Assembly: GCF_000002875.2 (NCBI RefSeq) | Contig: NC_009420.2 | Coordinates: 618,001 to 682,000 of the forward strand | Reading direction: 5' to 3' | Source: Leishmania infantum JPCM5 | Lineage: Eukaryota > Euglenozoa > Kinetoplastea > Trypanosomatida > Trypanosomatidae | Length of the DNA: 64,000 bases | Shown here: positions 38,142 to 50,400 of the stretch, one piece after another | Layout: every line of letters starts with the position of its first letter | Position numbering within the stretch: position 1 is the stretch's first letter | Notes under the pieces: model-generated | What the model was told of the DNA's origin: nothing | What the model saw: the letters and a program-made list of their open reading frames with translations, nothing else | Databases searched by the model: none | Translations under genes and position numbers: made by a program

Positions 38142-39074
38142 TCATAGCTTCAGCGTGCCATTTGCAAACTGGCTGTCGCCGTAGCTCCCGAGGGCATAGA
38201 TGGGTGCTGCGAAGGGCTCGTAGTCAGAGTAGCACTTCTGAAACACCGTGTCCACCGCGCGCTCAGAGAAGCCGCGACACACCGGATTGCGATCGACCGC
38301 CATGACGGCACGGCGGCGGACGCACTTCTGCCCACCCTCAAAGAAGTTGAAGCGCCCCTTCCGCATCTCTTGGCCGACAAAACAGTCACCGCTAAGACGT
38401 GCCGCGCGAATCTCGCTGCAGGCCTGATGCACGCAGTCGGAGCTTTCAATCGCACCCCGAGCATCATCGAAGGCATGGACAAGCTCGTGGCGTATGTTGC
38501 GCTCAACCTGCTCCAACACCGGCAGCTGCGATCCCGCGAGGAGGCGAAGCAGCTGTGATTGCGTGGCGGTTGTGGACGGTAAAGATGCCGCCGCTGCAGT
38601 GGCATCCGATGTCGTCGGTGGCGAGGCCGCGCGCTCGTTGACAGCCTTGTCCTTCTTCAAGAATGCCGCTGCGTGCTTTGTGTTAAAAAGACGGGCAATG
38701 TGATCCTCCAGTAGCACGACATCTTTGGCCTGGCAGTCGGGGCGGGCACTGCGCCACATGTACCCCGCAAGCACCCGATCTGGGGTAAGTCCCATCGCGG
38801 AGTTGCAGGAGGCCTCACCACGTGGGACAGCGGGCAGGCACTTGATGCGGTCGCGCAGGAAGGGCTTGCCGGTGATCTCTTCAATGCTCTGAATCATGTA
38901 CTGAACCGTGTTCACGTGACGCAGAACGTAGTCTACGGCGGCCTCGCAGACATCGTGCGGGTTGTAGAGCGAGTCGACGCGCTTCACCTCCTGTGCGTCT
39001 GTTTGAGCCGCCGCTGCACCAGCACCAGTTCCCGCGGAGGAGGACGAGGATGAGGAAGAGGAGAGCAAGCCCAT
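38142..39074 (-). CDS. ATP23: Mitochondrial inner membrane metalloprotease ATP23 (peptidase M76)
   Basis: This 310-residue protein has the zinc-metalloprotease motif HELVH at residues 196-200. The M76-specific continuation HAFDDAR is followed by CVHQACSEIRAARLSGDC and then the Cys-rich tail CVRRRAVMAV...VFQKCYSDYEPF, all typical of ATP23. In fungi ATP23 sits on the intermembrane-space face of the inner membrane, matures the Atp6 subunit and helps ATP synthase assembly. A Ser/Ala-rich N-terminus (Ser run at 5-13) and an Ala/Thr/Ser-rich insert at about 145-172 lengthen the protein relative to yeast. All catalytic residues are present. The ATG at 39074 fits an acceptor at 39114-39115. Confidence 0.93.
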   Translation of the reverse strand: MGLLSSSSSSSSSAGTGAGAAAAQTDAQEVKRVDSLYNPHDVCEAAVDYVLRHVNTVQYMIQSIEEITGKPFLRDRIKCLPAVPRGEASCNSAMGLTPDRVLAGYMWRSARPDCQAKDVVLLEDHIARLFNTKHAAAFLKKDKAVNERAASPPTTSDATAAAASLPSTTATQSQLLRLLAGSQLPVLEQVERNIRHELVHAFDDARGAIESSDCVHQACSEIRAARLSGDCFVGQEMRKGRFNFFEGGQKCVRRRAVMAVDRNPVCRGFSERAVDTVFQKCYSDYEPFAAPIYALGSYGDSQFANGTLKL

Positions 39075-41794
39075 ATGAGCCTCGACGGGGATAATGGGGG
39101 TGTGTTGGGCCTACTCGGAGTGGTACGAGAATACATCGAGCAAGCAACCGCAGGAGAGAGGAAAACGAAAAGAAACGCCCGAAAAGTGAAGCGCGGCTCG
39201 TTTCACAAGAGCACGAGCGGTGGAGAGAAGAAGAGGGTGCAAGATCCAAGAGACCAGTGATACGCAGACGCTTCGAGAAGTCGTGGACACGGAGATGGCA
39301 AGAAGAGAGAGGAGCATTAGGCAGAGACAGAGGGAAAAAAGAACCATAGGTAGCTCGTTTCGTTTGGTTCTTATCACTGTCGCAATTCTTTTTTTGTTGT
39401 TGCGGCGTGCTGCACAAGTAGTGGCCCGACAACTTGGAAGTCATGGTGGGTGTCCGTGTGCGTAGATGTGGGTGTGTCCACCGAGCACACGGAACAAACC
39501 GCGCAGACACAGGGGTGGAAAGAGCTGGTTGACGCCTTTTACGCTTCAGTCGCTGCTGGTGTGGAGCTAGCGCCTCTTTCGTTCTTTTTTTTTGTTCTTT
39601 TTGGTGCGGGTTGTTTTCATCTGAAAAGGAGCTTGCGGTGAAGCTGGTGCCCGCACACATGTCGGTTATGTCAATAACGAAAAAAAAAGGGGTGAGCGAA
39701 ATCTGGAGATAATGTTCCCTTCTTCGTCACAGAGAAAAAAGAGAGTTGTGGGCGGGGGAGGACGAGGGAGGGCGTTGATAGCGCGTGGATAGATCGTCCA
39801 CATCAACAGTGCGTGCTCACGCAACAAACCAAGCAAAAACACTTCACAAACAAAACAACAAAACGCGCACGCGAGCTGCCATCAACTAAAGGAGAGTAGT
39901 TTTGTGCGATCAACGGCAGCGAAAACTGAAACAAACAAAGAAAAGCGCGCCAAAGGAGGAAGGATGAAGAACATAAAAAGGAGGCCCCGCACACCCACAC
40001 ATACAACACACAAAACACACCAGCAACATCACGCCACCAAAGCGCGTGAGCAGAACACGAAAAGGCAAAAACAACAACCACGCACAAAAAAAAAACTAAA
40101 CAACGTCACAAAAGGAAAAGAAGCAAAGGACAGAACGAAAAAAAAATTCGAGAGACGATGAGCCCGATGTTACCGACGACACGAAACAACCAGCAACAGA
40201 AAAGGCAACAACGAGAGGACGGGAGAAGAGCAGCCAGCGGAGCAACCGAAGCAAGAAAAAAAAAATACCACAACCAGGACACGCAAAAGAGAAGTACACT
40301 GTCGATAAGCGCGTACACGTACACGTGGAGGCGTGCCCCCACACGCTCGCGCGCAGCAAAGCACGTGGAAACATACGATGAACTATTCTCCCAATAAGAC
40401 GCAAAAATAAAAAGTAGTCTGTAACTACTACTGCTACCGCTAACATGCTCCTCTTGCTCAGTTCCGCGTAAGTGGGTCAGACGTGCTCGCGGGTATGTGT
40501 ATATGGGTATCGTTTCTTGGATGTGAGTGGAGCAGGCGGCCGAGAAGTAGGTGCCGTACACGTCAACCTAAAAGCTGCTCTATCCCCATTCCATTCCACT
40601 AGAGGCACACAACACTACAGCGACACGTTCGCCGGCACGTGGTCAGATGGCAGAAATATCCGAACCTGTAGTGAAACTGTGTATCTTCCTTTTGTTTGCT
40701 TCACGGATGTGCGTGCTGCTCATTTTGGTTCTTTTTCGCACCGTCTTGGCTGCTTGCTTTTGTTTCTGCTTTGTCTGTTTGCTGTCTGGATATGAAAACG
40801 GAAAGCACAAGACGCACACATACTCAAGAGGAGGAGGAGGAGGAGGGCAGAGAGAGACACACACGAGAGGAGGAGGGCAACGAGAAAAGAAGAAAAAGGG
40901 GTTCGTGTGCTTGGGTGACACTAGCAGCATGGCATTCGTCGCGCTGCGCCACTTGCGCTCTTGCTGAGTATCGATGGAGTCGCTCACTCATCCCATCCCT
41001 TTGCCACACCGCGTCAATGAAAGCGGATGAGCATCAAGGAAGAAGAAAAAGGAAGCAAAACAGCACACACCAGCCCCTCGTCGCTGGCTCAATGTAGACG
41101 GATGCAAGTCTGTGTCTTGGTGTACGCCCATCCTCTAAAATATCAAAGCAGAGCACCCGCAGCAACAAAACGAAATAGACGCAAAAAAAAATAGAAATAC
41201 ACGGAACATCTAAGGCGTTGATGACAGACAGAGAGAGAGCGCGAGACCCGCACATCAGCGGAAGAACCAAAATAAAAAGAGTAAAGGAAAGGACAACAAG
41301 AGGCACCGACGGGGGAGGCAGAGGAGGGTGAGCCATGGCAGGCGCCAGCACACACGTAGACAGACAAACAGACACATACTTGGAAGAGCAGGGAATGAGA
41401 CTCCGCAGCCTGCTTTTTTTATACGCTACCTGCAAGGGTGATATGTAAAGCCGCAGAATACGTGCACGCAGGAGCACGCGTGAAAAGAAAACGATCGGTT
41501 TAAAAGCAGCAAAGCCACATTAAAAAAGAGGGAGACCACGAACAGTGGCGAACCAACACACCGAAGCGGAGGTCCGTGTGCGTGCGGTGCGGCCACGGGA
41601 AAACCACACTGAAAAGTCGGGAAGGATAAGCAGCGGCGCGCGTCAGCCCAAGGGCATGTGCCAGAGTACGGAGGAACCCTGGTCACCGCCTCTCTCGTCG
41701 ATGATACGCCCGTTTTTTTTTTCGCAGGGGGGGGGCTGGCGTGCTCTTCTGAACCTCTGCTACGCCAGACGCAGTACTCCTCTTTATACGCACA
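39075..41794. other. Spacer between the 546-residue hypothetical gene and ATP23
   Basis: About 2.7 kb, A-rich on the plus strand around 39700-40450, with CA and GAG repeats. No gene supported. It is the longest gap in the gene-dense half of the window. Confidence 0.6.
39114..39178 (-). promoter_or_regulatory. Predicted spliced-leader acceptor for ATP23
   Basis: A minus-strand T/C-rich tract (about 39152-39178) is followed by the first AG at 39114-39115, about 40 nt upstream of the ATG. Confidence 0.45.
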
Positions 41795-43435
41795 TCAGCG
41801 CGCGAACTGCATCCATTCGTTGTCGTCTGCGTTGTTGTTATTCGCGGTCTGGTACGACGCGGAAAACTCCGTGTACTTGCTAGGAAACGTTGTCAGCGGC
41901 GCCACCCCGGTACCGTCAACACCACCGCCACGACGACAACTTTGGCCAGTCGGCTGAGGGACGCTATTGCCTTCGCTGTTCTTTGCCGACTGCATCACCA
42001 TGAGAACAACGCGGCGCAACTTCTCGAGGCCTTCCTCGCTGTCCTCGTCGTGGTCGTCTTCGAAGAGAGAGGTGTTGAAGAAGGTGCTATAGTCCACCGG
42101 CTGAGACGCCTTCGCCTGGGCGCCGCGGCGATTCGTCACAAACTCCAGTGCGTTGAACCCGTCCGCCTTCCTGTTCCCTGCTGTGGGCGAGTCTGTCTCA
42201 TCACTGCCGCCACCGCTGAACAGGGTGCTGATGAAGTTGCGCACGTTGGCCGCTGCGCGCGCCTCGTCCCGCTGTGCCTGTTGCATGGTCGGCCTCGAGA
42301 TGGACTTGGCAAACTCGGTCGGCAACGGCGACGCCGAACGCTCCGGCTCGCTGCCGGCGAGACTGAGAGGCTCCGGTCCCCAGACTGGGGGCGTGGCATT
42401 CACGGTGCTCGGCGCGAGGTTTGCAGACTTGCTCGACACCATGGGTGTCTCCTCCACCGGCTTCAGCAGCGGCGTGACTACTGCAGGCGCGTCCTCGCCA
42501 ACTGGCACCAGCGGATGTGCCATTGCCCTCAGCTCGCGGCGCGCAGCCGGGATCGCTGCGGGTGCCGCGGCCTCGGCACTGCTCACCGCAGCGTCGCGTA
42601 GTGGGCTTGCCGTGACCGGCTTGGGCGGCACTGGGATGAATACTGTGGCCACCGTCGCTGTCGAGGAGGTGGCCTGGTGCTGCGGGCTGCGTGGTGGGGT
42701 CGACAGAATCGGCGCAGGTGGCGCGCTTCGGAATGCCTCCAGCGTTGGCGCAGTGCTGCGGAAGCAAGAGGTAAAGGAGAGGTCGCTCCAGAGTGGCTTC
42801 GAGTCGCGGCTGAAGACGGCGTCGATGGAGGCCGGTGGGGCCAGCAGCCGCGCCGATCCCGCTGTTGTCTTCGCCGGCAGAGGCACGCTGCTCAGCGCGT
42901 TCCATGTGTCGCTGCCGAGTGCCATAGGACGCGGCGGCTCACGGCGGGGGGCCGCCGAGATTGTAGCATCCACCGCATCCAGCTTGGAAAGGTGCTCCAC
43001 GGACAGCTGCGCATCCACAGGGAGGGCGCGCTGCATTGGGGTGTCGAAGGCATCCAATGCCTTGGGCGGCGCAGACATCAGCGTGGAGGCTGCACTGCTC
43101 GCCTTTGGTGGCATCGCCGTCGACGAAACCGTGTTCGAAGAGCCGCGGTAAAACATGCTGAGGAAGCTCTTTTTGGCTGCTGGCGCAGGCGCGTCAATGG
43201 CTGCTGGTGCCGCGAGAAGCCGAGGGGTGGAAGGCTCGATGGCCACCGGCGCCGGTGGTGCAAGAGCGGGGCGTGCTGCGGCCACCTGCGAGCTTGCAGA
43301 AAAAGAGGACATCCAGTCCGGGTTGCCGACAAGGTGCAGGTGGGAAAAGGCGCTAGGGTTCGTCGCAGTCCACGCGTCCATTCTCCTTAGTCCCGCAGAG
43401 GGGATGTGAAAGGTCAGGTCGTTATCGGAAAGCAT
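41795..43435 (-). CDS. Hypothetical Ala/Pro/Ser-rich protein
   Basis: This 546-residue protein is not recognised. It is mostly Ala/Pro/Ser/Thr-rich and probably disordered, with short ordered-looking islands. A motif occurs at least twice: STPRLLAAPAAIDA and SARLLAPPASIDA. Aromatic islands include FLSMFYRGSS, WSDLSFTSCF and FISTLFSGGG. Near the C-terminus is an acidic block (FEDDHDEDSEEGLEKLRRVV) and the protein ends NEWMQFAR. Such short repeated hydrophobic motifs in a disordered chain often act as docking sites, but no partner can be named. The start at 43435 gives MLSDNDLTFHIP; an alternative ATG lies at Met-Asp-Ala-Trp about 17 codons later. Codon use is like the neighbouring genes, so it is likely real. 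Confidence 0.75.
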   Translation of the reverse strand: MLSDNDLTFHIPSAGLRRMDAWTATNPSAFSHLHLVGNPDWMSSFSASSQVAAARPALAPPAPVAIEPSTPRLLAAPAAIDAPAPAAKKSFLSMFYRGSSNTVSSTAMPPKASSAASTLMSAPPKALDAFDTPMQRALPVDAQLSVEHLSKLDAVDATISAAPRREPPRPMALGSDTWNALSSVPLPAKTTAGSARLLAPPASIDAVFSRDSKPLWSDLSFTSCFRSTAPTLEAFRSAPPAPILSTPPRSPQHQATSSTATVATVFIPVPPKPVTASPLRDAAVSSAEAAAPAAIPAARRELRAMAHPLVPVGEDAPAVVTPLLKPVEETPMVSSKSANLAPSTVNATPPVWGPEPLSLAGSEPERSASPLPTEFAKSISRPTMQQAQRDEARAAANVRNFISTLFSGGGSDETDSPTAGNRKADGFNALEFVTNRRGAQAKASQPVDYSTFFNTSLFEDDHDEDSEEGLEKLRRVVLMVMQSAKNSEGNSVPQPTGQSCRRGGGVDGTGVAPLTTFPSKYTEFSASYQTANNNNADDNEWMQFAR

Positions 43436-45214
43436 TACGCTGGCCAAGTTGCCTGCTTCCAAAAGCGCAGACACACAGCGGAGGTGGAGGGTAACGAGAG
43501 GCGCAGAGAAAAACGGCGAGATGAGGGGGGGAGACAAAAAGGTAAAAGGAGAGGGTAATGGGGGCGGGGGGGGGGGCACAACAGACAAGCGAATAAAAAA
43601 ATGCGGGGAGGAGAAAGAGAGAGCGGCAAGGATGACGGAAATCACCGAGGGTGCCAATGTCAGCAGGGGGTGTGGCGCTCAGCTAAAATAATAATAAAGA
43701 GCGAGCGAGACGGAGATGATGAAGGAGCACCAACGCAACAAAGATCGGAGAAAAACGACAGCGAAACACAAAAACGAGGTGAAATGAGACCGGAACAGAG
43801 AAGCCACAAAGGGAAAAACGGGCAGAGAAAACGGGAAAGAAATCACCACAGACAGGCACACGCACACGCACACACACGTGCTCACGTATTCAAAACAAAA
43901 GAAAGAGGAACCAAATATGTCACGACGAAGCGGCAACTACTTTACGGGGGAGGGGCTTGAGATTGGGTCTTTGCTTTTATGCTGCGCCCCTTTTTTCGTC
44001 CTCGTTCTCGTATACTCGGCGATACCTCTGCCTACGTTTCCCTACCTAAACACTGATGTACACACGCCGACACAAACCCTCAAGTTGCACGGCACGTTGT
44101 TCGCGAATGCAGCTCCCTCTTTGCGTATTGTCAGCTGAACTTGTACGTGCGTGTATGCCGTCTCCGTCGCTGATTTTGTGCGGTTAGCCACGCACGTGCA
44201 GCGAAAGAAAGGCTTTTGTGCTTGTGTGTGCGTGTGTTGAAAAGAGATCGCACGAGAGAAAAGGCCACACACACACACACAGATACACGGACAGAGAGAG
44301 ATGACGGAGGTACGGAGGAGGAGAAGTGCGTTGTGACTCTGCCTTCCCTCCTCTCTCGCTTTACCTCTCCCTTCTTTGTTTGTCTTCGACTTCTCCTGGT
44401 TCAGTGAGGAAAAGCTAGACAGGAAAGCACAACGGTGGGAAAAAGAAGTGGAGCGTGTGTGGTGGGTCTGTGAGGAGGGGAGGAACGGCTGTGGAAGAAG
44501 CGTCGAAACACATGTAACAAAAAAACAAAGACACGCGAGGAGGCGTGAGGGATTACCCAGCTACCGTAGTGTGCGCTCGGTTGCTGCACGTCAATGCTTC
44601 GATCACTAAGGAGAGGAAAATAAGTTGTCGGAGACATCGCGGAGATGGTAGAAAATGAGCGAGAGAGAAGTGAGAGGACAGTCATAACACTCATTTGGAA
44701 GAGGCACACGGTGAGCGAGAGCGTTCACAGGGAATGCTTCGCGGCATTGATCCCCCCTCCAAACCATGTGGCTCGGCGCATGTCTTACGCGATAGCATAC
44801 GCACGAAGATTGGTTGGCCAACGAGCAAGAGACAGAGAGAGAGAGAGCTAAAACGCTTTCGAGATAAAATCATTGCTTCTGGGAGTGGCAACGACGGAAA
44901 AGTCGCAGTCCTAGTGAGCAATCCACGTGCATGGGCGCACTTCCCTCAAGCATCTGGTGCGCGTCTTTTTCGTTGTTGTTTCTAGCTGTTGTGTTTCGCG
45001 GCTTATCCTCTACGCACAGGGGTCGTGGTGACGAGCCAAACACACTGCGGGACGCGAGGGGGCACGCCAACAATGAAAGAAAAAGAAGGTAGCAGCTCAC
45101 GCGACAGGCGCCAACGTAGGCATCCATGCAAAAAGAAAAGCGGCCCCGCAAACCTCGTCAGACACCGCCAGCACGCAATCCAAACGCCGTCAGATGATTC
45201 GCAGCGGTAACTGC
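43436..45214. other. Spacer between PIG-C and the hypothetical gene
   Basis: About 1.8 kb of repeat-rich spacer with CA runs and purine tracts. No gene supported. Confidence 0.6.
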
Positions 45215-46378
45215 TCACGCTAAAAAGCCAGAGTTGGCCCACTCCGCCGCGGCGGCGCTGTTGGTGGGCTTCGCCTCGTCCCAGGGGCCATTGATTTGGG
45301 TCTTGACGCTGCTGTGCATGCGCACAAAGAGCCACGGAATGCCAAACGAGATCATAAGCACCGTCACGGTGTACAAGATGGCCAGGATCGGGATCTGGGT
45401 CAGGCACCCGATCGCCAGGCCAACGAGGCCGAATGTGATGGCGACGTGGGCAGTGAAGGAGTAGTGCTTAACGAGGTGACGGACGATCGGGGAGAGCGAG
45501 AAGCACATGATGCCAAAGCAGATGAGGGCCCCGCTCGCTAGAGGGCTGGAGATGCGTGAGGCCATGAGGGTCACGCAGTAGATGGCCATGTTAACGGACA
45601 AGTTAGGGTCGAAGCGCTGGGTGTAGGCGTTCAGATAGCTGTAGTCCGTCAACAGCACGTGCAGGGACATGGTGAGGATGGACAGCGTCACGATGGTGTC
45701 GTCGCTGTAGGTGACAGTGAGGGTGCTGAAGATGGGGCTGAGCAGGGCGAGCATTGTGACGAGGCTGACAACCTGTCGGCCAAAGTTCCACGCGTGAAAG
45801 AGCCACCGCGATGGCTGCCGCGGCGGCGGTGAACAGCGCGTGCTCAGGCTGGCGGGTCGCTCCGCCGTCTCCTTGCAGGCGTCTTGGTGGCACTGGTAAA
45901 ACACGTAGCACACAAGCGCGGCGAGCACGCTCAGCACATCAATCCACAGGAGTGAGTACTTGCCAATCGAGTTCGTGAAGACACCCATGAAGGCGTGGCA
46001 GAAGAGCACAACGATCGAGATCTCCTGTGTGATGGCGAGGGTATTGATGACGACGGTCGCGTACTCGTAGTTCTTGATGTCCTTGTTATGACTCAACTCC
46101 TCCAAGAACTGCTGTGGGTCGACGTAGTTGTCCTCAAAAGGCTGTCGCTCGTAGAGCACCTTACGCCACGACGGGCTAACGCTGGTGATCTGTTTAGACG
46201 GCACGCGCTGAAGGTGGCCCGGGCGTGAGCTGTAGTGCCCTGTCTCCGGCGAGCGGCGATCGTAGTCTCCGCTTTCCGGCAAACTGCTCTCCTCCTCCGT
46301 CGATGCCGCGTAGCGAGCTGCCTCGAGACGCTGCTGCGATGAGTCGAGCGTCTCGCTAGAGGAGAACTGCCGTGACAT
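45215..46378 (-). CDS. PIGC: PIG-C / GPI2, subunit of GPI-GlcNAc transferase
   Basis: This 387-residue membrane protein starts with a Ser/Glu/Arg-rich cytosolic tail of about 70 residues. It then enters the conserved GPI2 signature WRKVLYERQPFEDNYVD (Trp71 onward) and has about eight hydrophobic segments. PIG-C is a non-catalytic subunit of the ER enzyme that transfers GlcNAc to phosphatidylinositol, the first step of GPI-anchor synthesis. Leishmania surfaces depend heavily on GPI-anchored proteins and related glycolipids. The signature and length agree with the family. The ATG at 46378 follows a C-rich leader, and the longer frame is UTR. Confidence 0.93.
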   Translation of the reverse strand: MSRQFSSSETLDSSQQRLEAARYAASTEEESSLPESGDYDRRSPETGHYSSRPGHLQRVPSKQITSVSPSWRKVLYERQPFEDNYVDPQQFLEELSHNKDIKNYEYATVVINTLAITQEISIVVLFCHAFMGVFTNSIGKYSLLWIDVLSVLAALVCYVFYQCHQDACKETAERPASLSTRCSPPPRQPSRWLFHAWNFGRQVVSLVTMLALLSPIFSTLTVTYSDDTIVTLSILTMSLHVLLTDYSYLNAYTQRFDPNLSVNMAIYCVTLMASRISSPLASGALICFGIMCFSLSPIVRHLVKHYSFTAHVAITFGLVGLAIGCLTQIPILAILYTVTVLMISFGIPWLFVRMHSSVKTQINGPWDEAKPTNSAAAAEWANSGFLA

Positions 46379-47408
46379 GGTGGGACAGGAAGAGAGGGCC
46401 GGGGGGGGGGGCGGGGTGGAAGGCGCACGCTGTGAATCACAAAGATGAATCCAGCAGAAACACGCGACGCTGATGAGTGCAAAGCGCTGCTCGCTCTGGG
46501 GAAAGGGGAGCAGCGCGGCGGTGGTGAAGGGGTGAGGTGAGGCGGGAAAGGGGGGAGGAGGAGGGGGGGGCGGCGAGAGACGTGATCCTCTTCTTTCAGT
46601 CACTCCGCCTGTGTGCTGGTGTGTGTCTGCGTATGTATGGCTATGAGATAAATGGAAGGGGAAAGCGGCCTTGGTCTGAAAGGTACCCTGCGCCCGGAGG
46701 GGGAGAACAGAGGGGCACCTTTTTGGTGCTGTTTGGTGTGTCGCCAGTGAAAGAACAACAAAAAAAAAAACGGCGTGTTTGAACGAGGGAAGAGAAGCGT
46801 AAAGCGAGGCATGTCGGTGCTGCACAGGGGGAGAGGAGGGGCATTCACAACGGCCGCCCAACACCACAGAACACAGAACAAAAGGGCACAGCGCGAGATG
46901 GCGTCTGCTTGCCCCTGACCGCCCCTCCAAAAGGATAAAGGGCGACAAAGAGAAGTGATATCCGTATTTTTTGTGGCTTTTGGTGCATCAGCCTTGCACA
47001 AGGCTTGCGCCGCTCACGTACACCGCTTTTCCTTCCCTTGCGTCCACCCGCCCCCCCCCTTCACGAGGGTGGCACCAGCGATCCGGTATAACGAAAATGT
47101 CGTGTAGGCGGCTTTGCGGGAGGTTTGTTGTCGCTTGGTGCTGCGCGGTGCCACCATGGCATACCAATCGCGGGTCTCTCAGCCGTTCACGCTTGCTTTG
47201 GGAGAGGGGATGCAGCTGTGCGTGCGCGCATTGCCGCGAGAAGTATCGCGTCAACGTCGCTGCACCGATCGCCGTCTTGGTTCTCTCTTTCCCCCACACG
47301 CCCTCATTCCCGGTCGCCTCCTCATGAGCACCGCCCAATCACGCGCTTTCGCCTGACAGCGATGGATGCGGAGCGGAGGGGGGAGGGGGGTCTGCATCGG
47401 CACACGTG
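46379..47408. other. Spacer between the BEACH gene and PIG-C
   Basis: About 1 kb with poly-C/poly-G runs and pyrimidine tracts. It contains the 3' UTR of the giant gene and the PIG-C leader. No gene seen. Confidence 0.6.
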
Positions 47409-50400
47409 TTACACCAGGACGGAGCGCAGCAGCAACAGTTGCCCAGACTCCGTGCCCGCCACCACCACCTGCGGGTTGGTTGGATGTGCCGAGACGCTGG
47501 ACACGACGTCCTCGGCTCGCACCGGTACCGTCTTCAGCACCTCCAAGAAAAAGGAGTGCAGGTACAAAATGCACGATGTCTGATCGCCATCTTGCGGACC
47601 GCCGCCAGGCGCCGAAGCGCTGCTGCCGCCGCGCACGCTGGCAAGGGGCTGGCACGCGAGCAGAAGACACTGGCTCGCTGTCGTGGCCCATGTCGCCACT
47701 CGCCCTGGTGGCGAAAAAGTGCGCAGCGCAGCACCGTTCAGGCTGTACTGGTACACTTTCTCATCTTGGTGCGAAAGGAACACGATATTTGGCACGTAGC
47801 ACGTCGTTTGCAGCAGCACGCGGTGGATGGGCGCACCGTACGGGTGTCGAATGACGCGGTCCAGCCCGCCGGTGCTCAGAGAGTGCAGCATTAGGGTGCC
47901 GTTGAGAGAGGCGGTGGCGACGACGTCCAGCGTGCTGCTCACGTCCACCGCGGACGGCATGCCCTCGTGGCCGTAGATCGTGAAGAGCATCGTCACCTCC
48001 AACCGCTGCCGCGCCGGTTGAAGCTGGCAGGACCACACAGCGAAGGTGGTGTCCTCGGCACCTGTCACGAGATAGCGGCTGTCCTCGCTGCCTGCAACAA
48101 AGACGACTCGCCCGCGGTGCGCACGCAGTCGCGCATCGCCACCCGCACCGGAGAGAGCGCGAATCACCACAGAGTTGTCAAAGAGGCCGCCAAGCACCAG
48201 GAACACTTCGCTGTCGTAGCACAGCAAGGCGGTGCTCGCCTCCGTGCAGGAGCCGTCCGCGTATGCCGAGTTGTTCGGAATGACACCGGCTGGAATGGGC
48301 GCAAGGCGCCGCTCGTACTCCTCGCTGACGTCGAAGCTGCCGCTATCCATGGCGGGTGGCGCGTGATGGTTCATGACGGGTGTCACCGCAACAGGGGTCG
48401 CCGGGTGGCCTGGCACTGCAGCCGCGGGAGCGTTCACATGACTAGAGGCGTGTGTAGCAGTCATCTCGGTCTGCGATGGGGCGGAGGCGGCGACGCCGTC
48501 CCTGGCAGACGCACGGCGCAACTGCGAGGCTGCGGCGGTCGACGCTGCAGGAGGAGTCGCCGCCGCAATCTGCAGGACCGACGGTTGGCGAATCGGGGTC
48601 AGGTGCATGCGCAGCGAGGCCGCGGCACCACTTCCGGCCACCACCAGCACTCTGTCCGTCGACAACACCGTCGTCCGCGCCACTCGTGCGCAGCCCCAGC
48701 GCAGTGTCATGACCTTCACTCGGATTGGGAGCTGCAGCGGATCGGCCCACTCCAACGGCAGTCGCGGCTGGTGTGGGCGACGGAAGAGCTGGACCGGAGT
48801 TTGGCCAATGTTATCAAGCGAGTCGACGAGGAGCTGCTGATCAATGGAGCCGGCCTCCCGGTTGCGGTCAAGCTCCTCGTAGGAGTGCCAGTTGAACACG
48901 TTCAGCGCGTCGATTGCGTCCTTGCCGCGCTGCTTGTACCCAAAGATGAGGTCGATCCACTTGTGCAGGTGGGCCGACACGTGCGCGCTCTCCAGCGCCT
49001 CGCGCATGCGGTAGACAAACGTGAACGGGTCGTTGTGCGCCCACGGCGGAAGCTGCAGGTCGTCCATCGAGGTGCGGTCCTGCCGCCGCCCAAAGTCGAC
49101 GTGGTTCTCATTGATGCACAGCTCTGGCAAGTAGTAGAGCTCTGGAATCAGCTCCCGCACATCCTGGGTGCTCGTCATGACGGCCCTGAAGGTGGCCTGC
49201 ATGGAGTGAAACATGCGGTCCGCGTGGTCGAAATGGCCGCCCTGCAGGAGAATCGCGAGTGTCGTGAAGGGTGGCAGCCGGACGAGGAAATAGAGCGTGA
49301 TGGCGGGGGAGCTGTAGTGCGTGAAGTAGTGAGACGGGACGTCGCCAAGGCTGCGCATTTCCATGTAGCGTTGCCGCACCAGCTCACGGCGGTCGCGGTT
49401 GCCGCAGGCGCCCATCGGCATGGACAAGTCGCGGAACGTCTCCGGGTTGGTCAGGTCAAGCGTCTCACTCGTGTAGTCGGAGAGAATCCATGGAAACACG
49501 GGATACTGCGTCATGTCGTTCAACGTGCGCCCTGCCAACAGGTTCAGCACGAGGAGGTAGTCGAAGTTCGACAGAAGGCGGTTGCGCCACAGCGCCGTGG
49601 CCCGCAAGCGCAGCGGCTCTCGGCGCGGGTTCTCCTGCAGCACGTACGCGCTGTGCCAGCGGACGCCACCGGTGCCCTCGTGAAGCAGGGTTGGCAGCGC
49701 CGCGGTGGCCGCGCCGGCCGCGTCGCGCAGAAACGACGGCGCCGTAAGCATGTAGCTGCTTCGCTCGCCACATCGCACCGCCTGCAGCGCCGCGTTCATA
49801 GTGGCGGTGTCGGCAAAATTGACAAAGCAGCTGCGCCGGTCACGTGTCCAAATCTCGAGCGCGGTACGGCGCATGCGGAAGCGGCGGGCCGGCGCGATCT
49901 GCGTGATGTGGCTGAGATGGAAACTGAAGGGGCGCGGGCGTAGCACGTACGCCCTCGCCTCCTCAGCCACCACTTGGTTGTACGCCTTGTTGTCGTCGTC
50001 GATGAGCACAATCACCTCCGAGCCGCGCACGGTGAAGCTGCCGCTCCAGCAGTGCATCATGTACGGCACCTCGCACGGAACCGATAGGAGCGACGGGACA
50101 GCAGAGAAGTCGTCGACCTTAGAAGTCGGGGCTGGGCCGATGCCCTTCGACACCGGCGCAGCCTCCTCTCGCAGGAGTGGGCACTCGCTGAACGAGGCCG
50201 CCGCCGCGGTGGACACGTCCCCCCTGCCGTCGAGGCTGAAGTTCATCATGTCCTCCTCGAGCCCGGCGTCGTCGTCATCAATCGCTTGCAACAGCACACC
50301 TTCGCCTCCGCGGAGACGGAGGTACGAGGCGCGGCTCGTGTTGGCGCTCATGCTGCCGCCGAAAGCCAGACCCCCACCGCTCTCTCCCTCGTCTTCCAGG

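Noticed and set aside
47967..49943. 658-codon plus-strand frame across the BEACH gene
   Set aside because: Antisense shadow of the BEACH/WD40 region; the composition is that of a reversed GC-rich coding sequence.
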